This document shows, one piece after another, positions 9,463 to 18,051 of a stretch of DNA of 32,863 nt (positions are counted from its first letter, which is position 1; every line of letters begins with the position of its first letter). Source of the stretch: Gemmatimonadota bacterium (GTDB lineage Bacteria > Latescibacterota > UBA2968); NCBI GenBank assembly GCA_009838845.1, contig VXRD01000022.1, positions 1 to 32,863 on the forward strand. Direction: 5' to 3'. The notes beneath the pieces are model-generated. The model searched no databases and had not been told where the DNA came from. It saw nothing but the letters and a program-made list of their open reading frames with translations. The translations under genes and the position numbers were made by a program.

Positions 9463-12400
9463 TTAACTTATCGGAAAATGGTCCTCAATCGCGCTTGCAA
9501 AAACCGACGGCGCACGATGGACGCGTTGTTGAACAACGCGGATAGCATCCTCGAGGTCGTCCGTGTCCTCCTCGACCAGGTCATCCTCAATATTTTCTTT
9601 TCCATGGATGATACCCTGTGCCAGCGACAGACATGAGGCAGTAGTCATCAGTTCAAGTGCACTCACTCGGTAGTTGAACTGAGACTGAATAAAAGTCCCA
9701 AGTTCGGCGACTGAAATCGAAGTAAGCCCAAAACTGGACAATGGTTCCTCCACGCCGCCCTCGTCATGACCGCATAACTCGGCGACCTTGGCGGCGATTT
9801 GCGCCACGACATTATCAAGCGTCAATTCGCCCGCAGCATCTACAGCAAATGCATCCTGATGGCTCATAAACCGCCCAATACGCATGTAATCCGGGAAATC
9901 TACCGTCCATGGGGGGCGTTTGAACAAGACCGTGACCAGGTGGTCCTGGTCAGACATCGAACGCATTGCGTAATCGAGGTTGGCAATAGCGCAATCGCTG
10001 CTGATTGGAGGCATGCCGGCGGCCCTCATAATGCGCAACACATGGAGGCTGCGCGCGGCCATACCAGCGTCGGCGACAGCGGCCATATTGTAACACAAAG
10101 CGGGCAGCCCACGCCGGCGACGGTTGGCTGCCAAACCATCCAAAAAAGCACTGGCAGCACTATAGTTAATCTGTCCGGGATTACCCAGTGTCGAAGCAGT
10201 AGAAGAAAATAACACAAAGTGATCGAGGTCACAACCTCTGGTGGCCCGATGGAGATAGAGAGCACCGTGAGCCTTAGGCGCGAATACTTCCGCCACAGAT
10301 TGGGTGGTCATATCGACGAGCAGGCGATCATCCAATATACCCGCGAGATGAAATACGCCTTTTAGCGGTCTCTTTAATTGAGCGATACAGCGTTGAACAT
10401 CCTCCTCCACCGACACATCACCTGATAGGATATCAAACTCGACATCGTCACTCATATAGGCCAGAGCACTCGACTGACGGATCCACTCGGCATCCCGGCG
10501 GCGCTCGGGATCGCGGTCCATCAGCGTGATATGGCGCGCACCTGAAGCCACCAGATAAGGCAACAATCGCAGTCCAAAGCCACCCAGGCCGCCAGTCACC
10601 AGATAGGTCCCATTGGGATCGAGCAGTGGCCGCACATCGGCAACCGTGAATCCGGAATTGGCAGAAGCCTGCGGAGCCGTCAGCACCAGTTTCCCCTGAT
10701 GCTGGCCGGTCGTCATCAAGCGCAGAGCTTTGGCGTAGTCCTTGTAAGGAAAGAGAGTGACCGGCAACGACGGCAAGGCGCCTTGATCCAGCAATTCCAG
10801 ACAAGTCTGAGAGATTTCGCGCGAAAGGAGCGGATCGTCGATCATCAGGCGATCGACATCAATGGCCGCGAAGCGCAGATTCTTTCGGAAAACACGCAGG
10901 CCGAGTTCGTTGTCCTCGTATATATCGACCTTGCCGATCTCGCAGTGCCAGCCCCCCGGACGCAGGGCCTCCAGACATAATTCAATGTGGCGGCCAGATA
11001 GAGAATTCAACACGACATCGACACCCTCACCATCGGTCGCCTCCATCAAGTCGTCGTACCAATCGTGACTGTGTGAATCAAAAGCCGCTCGTGCGCCCAA
11101 TGCCAACAATTGCTCGCGCTTGCTCTCGTTGCCAGCAGTAGTGTAAATCTCTGCGCCCACATGTTTGGCCAGAGCGATAGCAGCCTGCCCCACGCCGCCC
11201 ATAGCCGAATGAATGAGAACGCGCTGACCCTTCCGCAAGCGAGCCAGATGAATCAGAGAATAATACGCGGTGACATAGACGGACAATGACGATGCAGCCT
11301 CTTCCATACTCAGGCAATCGGGCTTGACAAAAACGAGATGTTCATTGACCACCACGCGATTGGCAATACAACCACTCTGTATAAATGCCACTTCGTCGCC
11401 GACGCGACAATAGCGGACGGCCGAGCCAACGCGGCGGACGACCCCGCTACCCTCCATGCCGACTTCGCGTCCGAGAGCCGAGCGCTCGTAGGCCAACGCG
11501 GGCAGGAGCCCCAGCGTGACCATGACGTCCCGGAAGTTGAGAGCTGCCGCCGCCACCTCGATTTCCACATCTCCTGGCCCCAGCGCAGAAGGCTCATAAG
11601 TCTTCATTTCCAGACCGGAAATCTGCCCGGGATTATCCAGAGTGAGCCGGTAAGCCGGATCCTTACCGGCAAGCACCCGCGAATATCGCTCTTGCATACT
11701 GACCATCCGCGGTGCCCACAAGCGCCGCTGCCGCACTGCCAGTTCGCGCTCGCGCAAATCGCACTGAGCAAGCCAGGCCAACGTCTCCAGATCTTCGGGA
11801 TCGCCCAGATCTACCAGACGAAAATCGATCATGGCCTCTTCGTCAACTTCGATAGACATGCTCCGAACAGCACCCCACAGCGCACTCCCGCGCGGGTCTT
11901 CTACATTGAAAGCGGCCCTATGCGTAACCACGGTCAAGCGGCACGGATGATTCGCCTGCTCAATCCTTTGAGAAACCAGAGTCTGGACAAAATCGATGAA
12001 TTGCGCCGACACTTTTTCGCCCGTCGGATCCTGTGGGTCCATCCCGCAAAAAAAGTCGATCGCCTGCACATCCGCGGCCTGTGGCCACTGCTCAAGCACA
12101 CCGTTGACAAGAGTCTCATGGGAAATCGAGTACACCTCGGGCGCATCAATCAAGGACTCCCAGTCCGCCGCCCAACTATCCGGCTCGCCCAACACCCACC
12201 GAGGTCCCGGAAGTTCCATGGTGTCGGAGGCATCCCCGTAGGACGCCTGCAGCAGGGTCGTACGCGTGCCTGCGCGAACCGTGATCCACCCGGCACACGG
12301 CTCAATGACATCGCCCTCGTCGTGACAGACCAGTGCCAGCCCCCCGGCTACTACCAGTCCGTGCAGAAATTGCCACTCATTGAGTCCGAAAGCATCGCCA

Positions 12401-15400
12401 TTCCCATGCAGGAAAATTATCTCTGCTGCGCCCGGGCGCAGCAGACCGGCATCCAGTTCTGGCCGAGCATCCGGATCCATGCACTCGAAACGCAGCGCAA
12501 CATCGTGTTGCTGGAAGGCGTCGTAGCAGGCACGGGTACTATCTTCATTATCGCTGACGATCCAGAACTCGGTCTGTGCGTCCGCATTCGAGAGATAGTC
12601 AATACACTGATTGAGAATGGTCTGATCTGGCTCTCGACAACCCGCAAACTCGACGACATGGCAAACGTAGCTTTCGCCGCATTTCGGCTGCTCGAGAGCA
12701 GCAATCAACGCAGCAGGCATGATCTCTCCATCGGGCAATCTGTCAACAAGCGATTGCCCAGTAAGTAAGAACTTGGGCTGCCAGGAGATCCTATGCTTAC
12801 TGTGGGGCAAGTCGGCCCACTGAGGATTGGACGTGAAATATGTGTACTTACCGATGTGGGCAATAAGGTCCCCAGTTGCGCTATCGTAGAAACTGATGCT
12901 ACCCCCAGATCTTTCGCCGCGTCGAACAGAAAACTGCCCCCTTTCATTCGCATCCATCCAATCTTCATCGGGCTTAGTCACATGACAGGTGATTCTGGGT
13001 CCGGTCGGCGGACGAAGAAACGTGAGGTCTTCGGCTCGCTGCGGTATGGCAAAAAGATCGGCGGCAGTCAACAAATTATACAAAAATATCTGCAATCCTC
13101 CGTCGAACAAGGGCGGACATGAGACATAGCCCTCTTCTGTTCCTGTCTTCCATAACTCCTCATCCATCTCTACTTCAACGAGAAAAGATTTCTCGGAACC
13201 CAGATCCAGGCGAACACGCTGAATGGTCCTGAAAAAAGGACCGTATTGGAAGGTCTCACTAAGGACGGCTTCAAGGCGTTCATAAAAATCCCTATCATCG
13301 GCGAGAAACGAGCGTTCAAAGCGGGTCGTGTCTATATCCGCCAACTGGACTGGCACATCCACCGCGTAGTCGCCGCTCACCCGACGCACTTTACCGCGAC
13401 AATGCAACTCACTCTGCGCCTCAATATCGTACGATCGGGAGGAGATGGTGAAGGTAAATTCGTCGGGAGCATTGAGGACTGGATGCAAAGCCGTCTGTAG
13501 CCGTACCGGCGTCTTGGGAATGGGACAGGGCTGGAGAAATTCGAGAACTTCAATATGAACCGGAACACCCCCGAATGCCTCCAGAATCAATTCAATATAA
13601 CCGGCACCCGGCATGATCGCCGCATGATGGACGCGGTGGTCTGCCAGATAGGGAAAGTCCCGCTCCGACAGCCTCGCTTCGAAAAGTATGTAATCACATG
13701 GAACTCTGCGCCCGACCAACGGGCCATGAGAGTACTCGCCTTGTCGAACAAACATCTCGTTGTCGCACATGATATCGATCATCGCCTGCTCTTCTCTCGG
13801 ATGACCGGGCAGCAAGTGGACGATAGGCTCAGGCCGCGGATATTGTATGGCAAAATCCAGATCTACGCCAACCCTGAAAAGCGTACCTAGAGCCTCATTG
13901 AAGCCGAGGCAAACATCGCTATCTCTCATCAGAGTCGGAATACAGGCCGGCACTGAAACACTACTTTCCAGGCACTGTGCAATGGTGGTTTGCAGGGCGC
14001 TGTGCGGAGCGATTTCCAGTACAACATCGGGCTGATAGTCCCGCATGATAGTCTCCATCGCCGCCGCAAACCGCACGGGCTGGCGGATATTCGACCACCA
14101 GTACGCGTTGTCCATCCGCTCCGTTTTCACACCCGTCACCGAAGAAATCAACGGCACTTCAGCGTCGAAAGTGCAATCGTTCAGGAAGGACAGAGCCGAT
14201 AGTGCGTCGTCTTTAATCGGATCCATAGCGCTGGAATGGAAGGCGATATTGCCTGGAATCAGCCCATTCTGCAGGTTGCGCCGATCCAATTCTTCTATGA
14301 CGGGCTGTAAAGCAGCCTCCTTGCCACAGATGACGGTACTGGCTGGTGCATTCTCACAGGCGATTTCCACCTGGGTCGGTCCTTCCTCGGGCCGAAAGGG
14401 AACGCGCAACGTCTCGAGCAATTCCTCCACGCCCGGCCGATCGAGACCGATCGCCAGCATTCGGCCAGAACCGGCTGTGCGCTGTTGCAATGTGGCGCGA
14501 TGGAAAACCAGATGCGTCGCCTCTGCCAGCGAAAGTACTCCGCAGGCATAAGCGGCAGCCACTTCGCCGGAACTATGTCCGACCACACAGTCTGGATATA
14601 CCCCCCAGGTCTTAAACAATTCCACCAGCGCGCACTGGATCATGAAAATGACGGGCTGGGCAAGCTGGACCTCATTGAGTGCCTCTTGATCAGCCGAGAA
14701 GCAAGCCTCGCGTAGCGAAATATCCGAGTACTCTCGCCAGTGCTCCTCTACGGCATCAATAACGCGGCGGAAAACGGGATCGGCGTCGTAAAGCGCACGA
14801 CCGCAACCTGCCCACTGCGTGCCCTGTCCGGAAAACACCATCGCTCTCCGTCGCTCTCCTTCATCGACCATGGCAATGGGGGTTGGATCTTCCTCAAAGC
14901 TCTTTAGTGCCTCAATCAGTTCCTTTTGGGAGCGCACGGCAAACGAAGTACGCGTGGCAAAATGGGTGCGACGGCGACTGAGATTTCCCGCCAGCGTATA
15001 GAGATTCATCTTCTGCTCATCGAGCGTTTTCCGTAACTGTAGGGCACTCTGTTCTAACGCCCCAGACGTACGCGCCGACAGGGGGATCATAAAGCCAGCC
15101 TCAGGAGCCAGCGCCATCGACCAAATTCGGGGTTGCTCGGGCTGGTATTCCCGCACCACACAGTGCCCATTCGCGCCTCCAAACCCGAACGAATTGATGC
15201 CGACCACCACGGGGTGTTCGGGAAAGGGTTCACAGGTTGTCTGCACCTGCATGGGACAGCTATCGAAGTCAATCTCGGGATTTGGCACCAAGAAATTCTT
15301 TGAAATCGGCGCGAATGTGCGCCGCTGCATCATCAGCAAGACCTTGAGCAGGGCGCAACTGAACGCCGCGGCTTCCATATGCCCCACATTGCTCTTCACG

Positions 15401-16461
15401 CTGGCAATGCGTAGCGGCACCGCTCGTTCGCGACCACCGAACGCTTCGGCGATGGCATTTCCTTCAATGCGGTCACCCACTACAGTGCCGGTGGCATGGG
15501 CTTCGATATAGTCTAATTCCTGTGGCGCATGCCCCGCCCGGGCGCACGCTGTACGCATCAACTCTATCTGTGCATGACGGGTGGGTGCGGTAATGTAGCG
15601 CCCCTGCGCCAGGCCATCGGTGCCGTCAGCTGCACCGGCCGCATTGACCGCAGTTGCCTCCACCACAGCGTAGATGGGGTCTCCATCTCTTTCGGCCGTC
15701 GCCAGAGGCTTGATCGCAAATACAAACGCCCCTTCCGAACGCATATATCCATTCGCTTCTGCGTCAAAGGAGTGGCACTTGCCGTCCGGGCTGATGACAC
15801 CCAGCGCATTGAAGGAAGCACTCACCCTGGCTGTACCCAGGTAATTGACGGACCCGACGAGGGCTTGTTCACAATCGCCGCACCGGAGTGCGTTCATCGC
15901 CGCGTGTAATGCGGTCAGACTGGCGGAGCAGGCCGTACAATAGGTGGTTGACTGTCCCATCAAATTGAAGTGATAGGAAATGCGATTGGCCAGCATAGCC
16001 AGACTGATGCTTGTAACGTCAAACTGACTGGCACCATGCACAGGACGCCAGTTGGCGACCGGCGGAATCTGTGCGCCGATGAAGACACCTGTGGGGCTGT
16101 TGCGCAAAGAATGAAGATCCCATCCTGTCCACTCACAGGTCTCCCAGGTACACGTCAACAACATCCTGACCTGCGGATCCGTTGCCATCATTTCGTTGTG
16201 AGACAATCCGAAGAGGCTACGGTCGAAGAACATCTCCCCATCCTCTCGAATCAGCCCTTCGTAGGGACTGGCAAAGCGCCCTGGCCCAGAAAATTCACCA
16301 ATCGGTTGGTAGCCCTTACCGTACCGGTCGGTTACGGGTTCCTGAACAATCTCGCGTTCGCTAAGCAACCGCCAAAAATCGTCATCGGTGCGGATTCCAC
16401 CCGGCATGCGATAACTGTACCCCACAATAGCAACGGCTTCTTCGGACTTTGGTGAATTCAT
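9463..16461 (-). CDS. One-module, highly reducing type I polyketide synthase (KS-AT-DH-psiMT-ER-KR-ACP)
   Basis: A 2332-residue synthase. KS at ~5-440: Cys178 in TACSAS, His322 in EAHATGT, His361 in VGH. AT at ~540-860: Ser630 in GHSSGE, His742 in AFHS, a malonyl-type signature. DH at ~910-1210: His942 in ADHRVHHAAIMP, Asp1120 in LFDGG. Residues 1223-1590 hold a KR structural subdomain with an inserted degenerate methyltransferase (~1260-1385, no SAM glycine motif). ER at ~1610-1930: LIHSAMGGVG at 1749-1758. KR at ~1950-2185: TGGLGGFG, a B-type LDD at 2043-2045, Ser2087, Tyr2100, but Ser2104 where Asn is usual. ACP at ~2215-2285: Ser2248 in GLTSIS. An acidic tail follows (2291-2332). There is no loading module or thioesterase, so an iterative FAS-like mode is likely, with release by the reductase downstream. 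SD gaggagg supports the start. The single module recalls the Sup-type PKSs of sponge symbionts, but I cannot confirm kinship. No phosphopantetheinyl transferase is in the window. Confidence 0.97.
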   Translation of the reverse strand: MNSPKSEEAVAIVGYSYRMPGGIRTDDDFWRLLSEREIVQEPVTDRYGKGYQPIGEFSGPGRFASPYEGLIREDGEMFFDRSLFGLSHNEMMATDPQVRMLLTCTWETCEWTGWDLHSLRNSPTGVFIGAQIPPVANWRPVHGASQFDVTSISLAMLANRISYHFNLMGQSTTYCTACSASLTALHAAMNALRCGDCEQALVGSVNYLGTARVSASFNALGVISPDGKCHSFDAEANGYMRSEGAFVFAIKPLATAERDGDPIYAVVEATAVNAAGAADGTDGLAQGRYITAPTRHAQIELMRTACARAGHAPQELDYIEAHATGTVVGDRIEGNAIAEAFGGRERAVPLRIASVKSNVGHMEAAAFSCALLKVLLMMQRRTFAPISKNFLVPNPEIDFDSCPMQVQTTCEPFPEHPVVVGINSFGFGGANGHCVVREYQPEQPRIWSMALAPEAGFMIPLSARTSGALEQSALQLRKTLDEQKMNLYTLAGNLSRRRTHFATRTSFAVRSQKELIEALKSFEEDPTPIAMVDEGERRRAMVFSGQGTQWAGCGRALYDADPVFRRVIDAVEEHWREYSDISLREACFSADQEALNEVQLAQPVIFMIQCALVELFKTWGVYPDCVVGHSSGEVAAAYACGVLSLAEATHLVFHRATLQQRTAGSGRMLAIGLDRPGVEELLETLRVPFRPEEGPTQVEIACENAPASTVICGKEAALQPVIEELDRRNLQNGLIPGNIAFHSSAMDPIKDDALSALSFLNDCTFDAEVPLISSVTGVKTERMDNAYWWSNIRQPVRFAAAMETIMRDYQPDVVLEIAPHSALQTTIAQCLESSVSVPACIPTLMRDSDVCLGFNEALGTLFRVGVDLDFAIQYPRPEPIVHLLPGHPREEQAMIDIMCDNEMFVRQGEYSHGPLVGRRVPCDYILFEARLSERDFPYLADHRVHHAAIMPGAGYIELILEAFGGVPVHIEVLEFLQPCPIPKTPVRLQTALHPVLNAPDEFTFTISSRSYDIEAQSELHCRGKVRRVSGDYAVDVPVQLADIDTTRFERSFLADDRDFYERLEAVLSETFQYGPFFRTIQRVRLDLGSEKSFLVEVEMDEELWKTGTEEGYVSCPPLFDGGLQIFLYNLLTAADLFAIPQRAEDLTFLRPPTGPRITCHVTKPDEDWMDANERGQFSVRRGERSGGSISFYDSATGDLIAHIGKYTYFTSNPQWADLPHSKHRISWQPKFLLTGQSLVDRLPDGEIMPAALIAALEQPKCGESYVCHVVEFAGCREPDQTILNQCIDYLSNADAQTEFWIVSDNEDSTRACYDAFQQHDVALRFECMDPDARPELDAGLLRPGAAEIIFLHGNGDAFGLNEWQFLHGLVVAGGLALVCHDEGDVIEPCAGWITVRAGTRTTLLQASYGDASDTMELPGPRWVLGEPDSWAADWESLIDAPEVYSISHETLVNGVLEQWPQAADVQAIDFFCGMDPQDPTGEKVSAQFIDFVQTLVSQRIEQANHPCRLTVVTHRAAFNVEDPRGSALWGAVRSMSIEVDEEAMIDFRLVDLGDPEDLETLAWLAQCDLRERELAVRQRRLWAPRMVSMQERYSRVLAGKDPAYRLTLDNPGQISGLEMKTYEPSALGPGDVEIEVAAAALNFRDVMVTLGLLPALAYERSALGREVGMEGSGVVRRVGSAVRYCRVGDEVAFIQSGCIANRVVVNEHLVFVKPDCLSMEEAASSLSVYVTAYYSLIHLARLRKGQRVLIHSAMGGVGQAAIALAKHVGAEIYTTAGNESKREQLLALGARAAFDSHSHDWYDDLMEATDGEGVDVVLNSLSGRHIELCLEALRPGGWHCEIGKVDIYEDNELGLRVFRKNLRFAAIDVDRLMIDDPLLSREISQTCLELLDQGALPSLPVTLFPYKDYAKALRLMTTGQHQGKLVLTAPQASANSGFTVADVRPLLDPNGTYLVTGGLGGFGLRLLPYLVASGARHITLMDRDPERRRDAEWIRQSSALAYMSDDVEFDILSGDVSVEEDVQRCIAQLKRPLKGVFHLAGILDDRLLVDMTTQSVAEVFAPKAHGALYLHRATRGCDLDHFVLFSSTASTLGNPGQINYSAASAFLDGLAANRRRRGLPALCYNMAAVADAGMAARSLHVLRIMRAAGMPPISSDCAIANLDYAMRSMSDQDHLVTVLFKRPPWTVDFPDYMRIGRFMSHQDAFAVDAAGELTLDNVVAQIAAKVAELCGHDEGGVEEPLSSFGLTSISVAELGTFIQSQFNYRVSALELMTTASCLSLAQGIIHGKENIEDDLVEEDTDDLEDAIRVVQQRVHRAPSVFASAIEDHFPIS

Positions 16462-16488
16462 TTGAAGTCCTCCTCGACGATCTGAAAT

Positions 16489-16587
16489 GCAAAAGCCTTT
16501 CTAAAATCTCTGACGGTCTTCACCTACCTTGCCCGTCGCTTTTTTGACCGCGCCCGGGGCGTACCCGAAATTTTAAAAAGGCTTTGC
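16489..16587. repeat. Imperfect inverted repeat in the leader of the PKS operon
   Basis: The left arm (16489-16507) reads gcaaaagcctttctaaaat. The right arm (16570-16587) is its near-perfect reverse complement, with one base missing and one mismatch. About 62 bases lie between the arms, including the GC-rich stretch cgcgcccggggcg. The structure starts 28 bases upstream of the PKS ATG, just beyond its ribosome-binding site. It could fold in the mRNA leader, bind a regulator, or be a small repeat relic. Its function is not known; only the symmetry is seen. Confidence 0.6.
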
Positions 16588-16705
16588 AGATTACAGCTAT
16601 AAATCCGAAATCATTTCCCCAAACGCAGGCCATTACCCTTTCGGCAACTATCTTCAACGCTCTCTGGCAATTTAAAGCCGCCAACCAGGGTCTGAGTGGT
16701 CATTA

Positions 16706-16990
16706 TTACTTTTCATCAATTACGTCACTGAGCGCATCTTCAGCTGTGTTGAACATACTTACCAAAATCTCCCTGCGTCGGAGCTTCAATTCCTCAACCT
16801 TCTGCCACAATGCGCTATTTATCTTATCAATAGCTTCCTCGCGTGTCTCGGCAGAGAGGGTGATGTCATTCTTGAATTCGTATTTCTCTATGGTGAACTC
16901 AGCCATGTCCTGTATGTTATCCCCTACGATATCGAAATCGATTGAATTTCTAACCGACATTATTTTTTCATTATCATTGCCATTACTCAT
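16706..16990 (-). CDS. Small hypothetical protein (94 residues)
   Basis: I do not recognise this protein. It is 94 residues, charged and soluble, with no signal peptide. Residues 1-35 are polar (many Asn/Asp), a short beta-like stretch follows (EFTIEKYEFKNDITLS), and residues 48-90 look helical (REEAIDKINSALWQKVEELKLRRREI), as in a small alpha/beta adaptor. A good SD (aaggag) seven bases upstream of the ATG makes it a credible gene. It lies 61 bases downstream of STAS gene 1 and 244 bases upstream of the PKS, all on the same strand. It may belong with the STAS genes as a regulatory unit, or be the first gene of the PKS transcript; neither can be settled here. Confidence 0.7.
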   Translation of the reverse strand: MSNGNDNEKIMSVRNSIDFDIVGDNIQDMAEFTIEKYEFKNDITLSAETREEAIDKINSALWQKVEELKLRRREILVSMFNTAEDALSDVIDEK

Positions 16991-17051
16991 CTCTTTACTC
17001 CTTTGTGATATGGTTTATGCGCAGGATGGACATCCCACACAAAGACATAGT

Positions 17052-17390
17052 TCATTTGCATGCGTCGATTGCCGCGGCCTGAGAATCGTAAATCGCGATA
17101 ATCTGATCAAAACCGCTAATCGCGACAACATCCCTGATTGGATCAGAGGGTGTACAAATTCCAAATTCCTTGCCCGGTTCGTTAAATTTCCTGGCGATGA
17201 CCAGACAGACTCGAAGCCCTGCACTACTAATAAAGGACACATGCTCAAAGTCCAGGATCAATGCCCGCTCTCCCGGATCAATCCCAGATTCCAGGGCACT
17301 CTGCAATTCACCAGCATTGCTACTGTCGATACGGCCGCTGAGCACTGCAATCAAGACCCCGTCTTTTCGCTCCCACTTAACATCTGCCAT
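17052..17390 (-). CDS. STAS-domain protein, anti-anti-sigma factor type (copy 1)
   Basis: A 112-residue single STAS domain of the SpoIIAA/RsbV type. These proteins bind an anti-sigma kinase and are switched off by phosphorylation of a conserved Ser. The signature is clear: GVLIAVLSGRIDSSNAGELQ, then ALILDFEHVSFISSAGLRV, with Ser55/Ser56 at the expected phosphorylation site. The SD is ggaggtag. It is a close paralogue of the gene at 17687-18034 (more than half of residues identical by eye, including the KWERK start and the SGIDP, ALILD, VSFISSAG and SDPIR blocks). No kinase (RsbW-like) or PP2C phosphatase is in the window, so its partner lies elsewhere. The family is certain; the pathway is unknown. 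Confidence 0.93.
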   Translation of the reverse strand: MADVKWERKDGVLIAVLSGRIDSSNAGELQSALESGIDPGERALILDFEHVSFISSAGLRVCLVIARKFNEPGKEFGICTPSDPIRDVVAISGFDQIIAIYDSQAAAIDACK

Positions 17391-17497
17391 TCGAATCTAC
17401 CTCCATGTAATTGGGTTACGACAAAATTGCCGACGTACATTGTTTCCATCAATGGACGAATTATAGCCCCTTGATAATCGACAATCCCAAGAAATAG

Positions 17498-17526
17498 GCG
17501 ATATATAGCGATATATAGCGATATTT
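17498..17526. repeat. Short tandem repeat, 10-base unit gcgatatata
   Basis: About three copies of gcgatatata in a row, the last drifting to gcgatattt. The outer ends (ggcgat and tttcgcc) are loosely self-complementary, so a small hairpin is possible. It sits in the 296-base non-coding gap between the two STAS genes. No gene is seen in that gap apart from the repeated element at 17632-17661. Confidence 0.8.
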
Positions 17527-17631
17527 CGCCCTTGCAAGTATAATATTCTCTTCAATAACAGTCAATAACTATTCGAGGTAGTTATAAATACATAAAGTAC
17601 AACAGTTTATTCGATCCAAAATCCTCGCTAT

Positions 17632-17661
17632 TCCATTCAATAACGCCAGTCTTCATGAGCG
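17632..17661. repeat. Second copy of a 30-base exact direct repeat (downstream of STAS copy 2)
   Basis: Identical over 30 bases to 18122-18151. Similarity continues leftward to about 17600 with a few substitutions and a 20-base length difference. Read on the minus strand it would encode MKTGVIEW, the same peptide as in the HsdR-like stub, followed by a diverged tail. The layout on the minus strand is element, STAS 2, element, STAS 1, as expected from tandem duplication of an element-plus-STAS unit. Confidence 0.85.
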
Positions 17662-17686
17662 AATAGCGCGAGCATCTTTTGGTAGA

Positions 17687-18034
17687 TCAACTGCTCTTGA
17701 ATGCGTTAAGAGCCTCTTTCTGAGAGTCATAGACAGCGACCAACTGATCAAAACGCCCGAGCGCCATAACCTTGCGAATTGGATCAGATAGGGCGCAAAC
17801 TCCAAATTGCTTGCCCGATGCCTTAAATTCCCTGGCAAAGATCAGAAAAATCCTAATCCCCGCACTGCTGATAAAGGATACCTGTTCACAGTCCAGGATC
17901 AATGCCTGCTCTTCAGGATCAATACCAGATTCCAGGACTCTCTGCAGTTCAGGAGCACTGATACTGTCGATAGAACCGGTGGGCATTGCAATCAAGACCC
18001 CCTCTTTCCGCTCCCACTTAATATCTATATTCAC
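17687..18034 (-). CDS. STAS-domain protein, anti-anti-sigma factor type (copy 2)
   Basis: A 115-residue paralogue of the neighbouring STAS protein. The conserved core is ALILDCEQVSFISSAGIRI, with Ser56/Ser57 at the phosphorylation position. The start codon is GTG, preceded by aaaggtag; the bases around the start (ggtagattc) match those before copy 1, which supports both starts and a common origin. A perfect 14-base palindrome lies just upstream. The C-terminal SQKEALNAFKSS is slightly longer than in copy 1. Divergence in the surface-exposed first half (MPTGSIDSISAPELQRV against VLSGRIDSSNAGELQSA) suggests that the partners may differ. Confidence 0.92.
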   Translation of the reverse strand: MNIDIKWERKEGVLIAMPTGSIDSISAPELQRVLESGIDPEEQALILDCEQVSFISSAGIRIFLIFAREFKASGKQFGVCALSDPIRKVMALGRFDQLVAVYDSQKEALNAFKSS

Positions 18035-18051
18035 CTGAATCTACCTTTCTT

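Noticed and set aside
11338-12768. A 476-codon open frame on the plus strand
   Set aside because: Lies wholly within the PKS gene on the other strand, shows no motif and has no plausible ribosome site.
16584-17474. A 296-codon plus-strand frame over the small protein and STAS copy 1
   Set aside because: Antisense to two genes with good ribosome sites and, for STAS, a clear family; composition is low-information.
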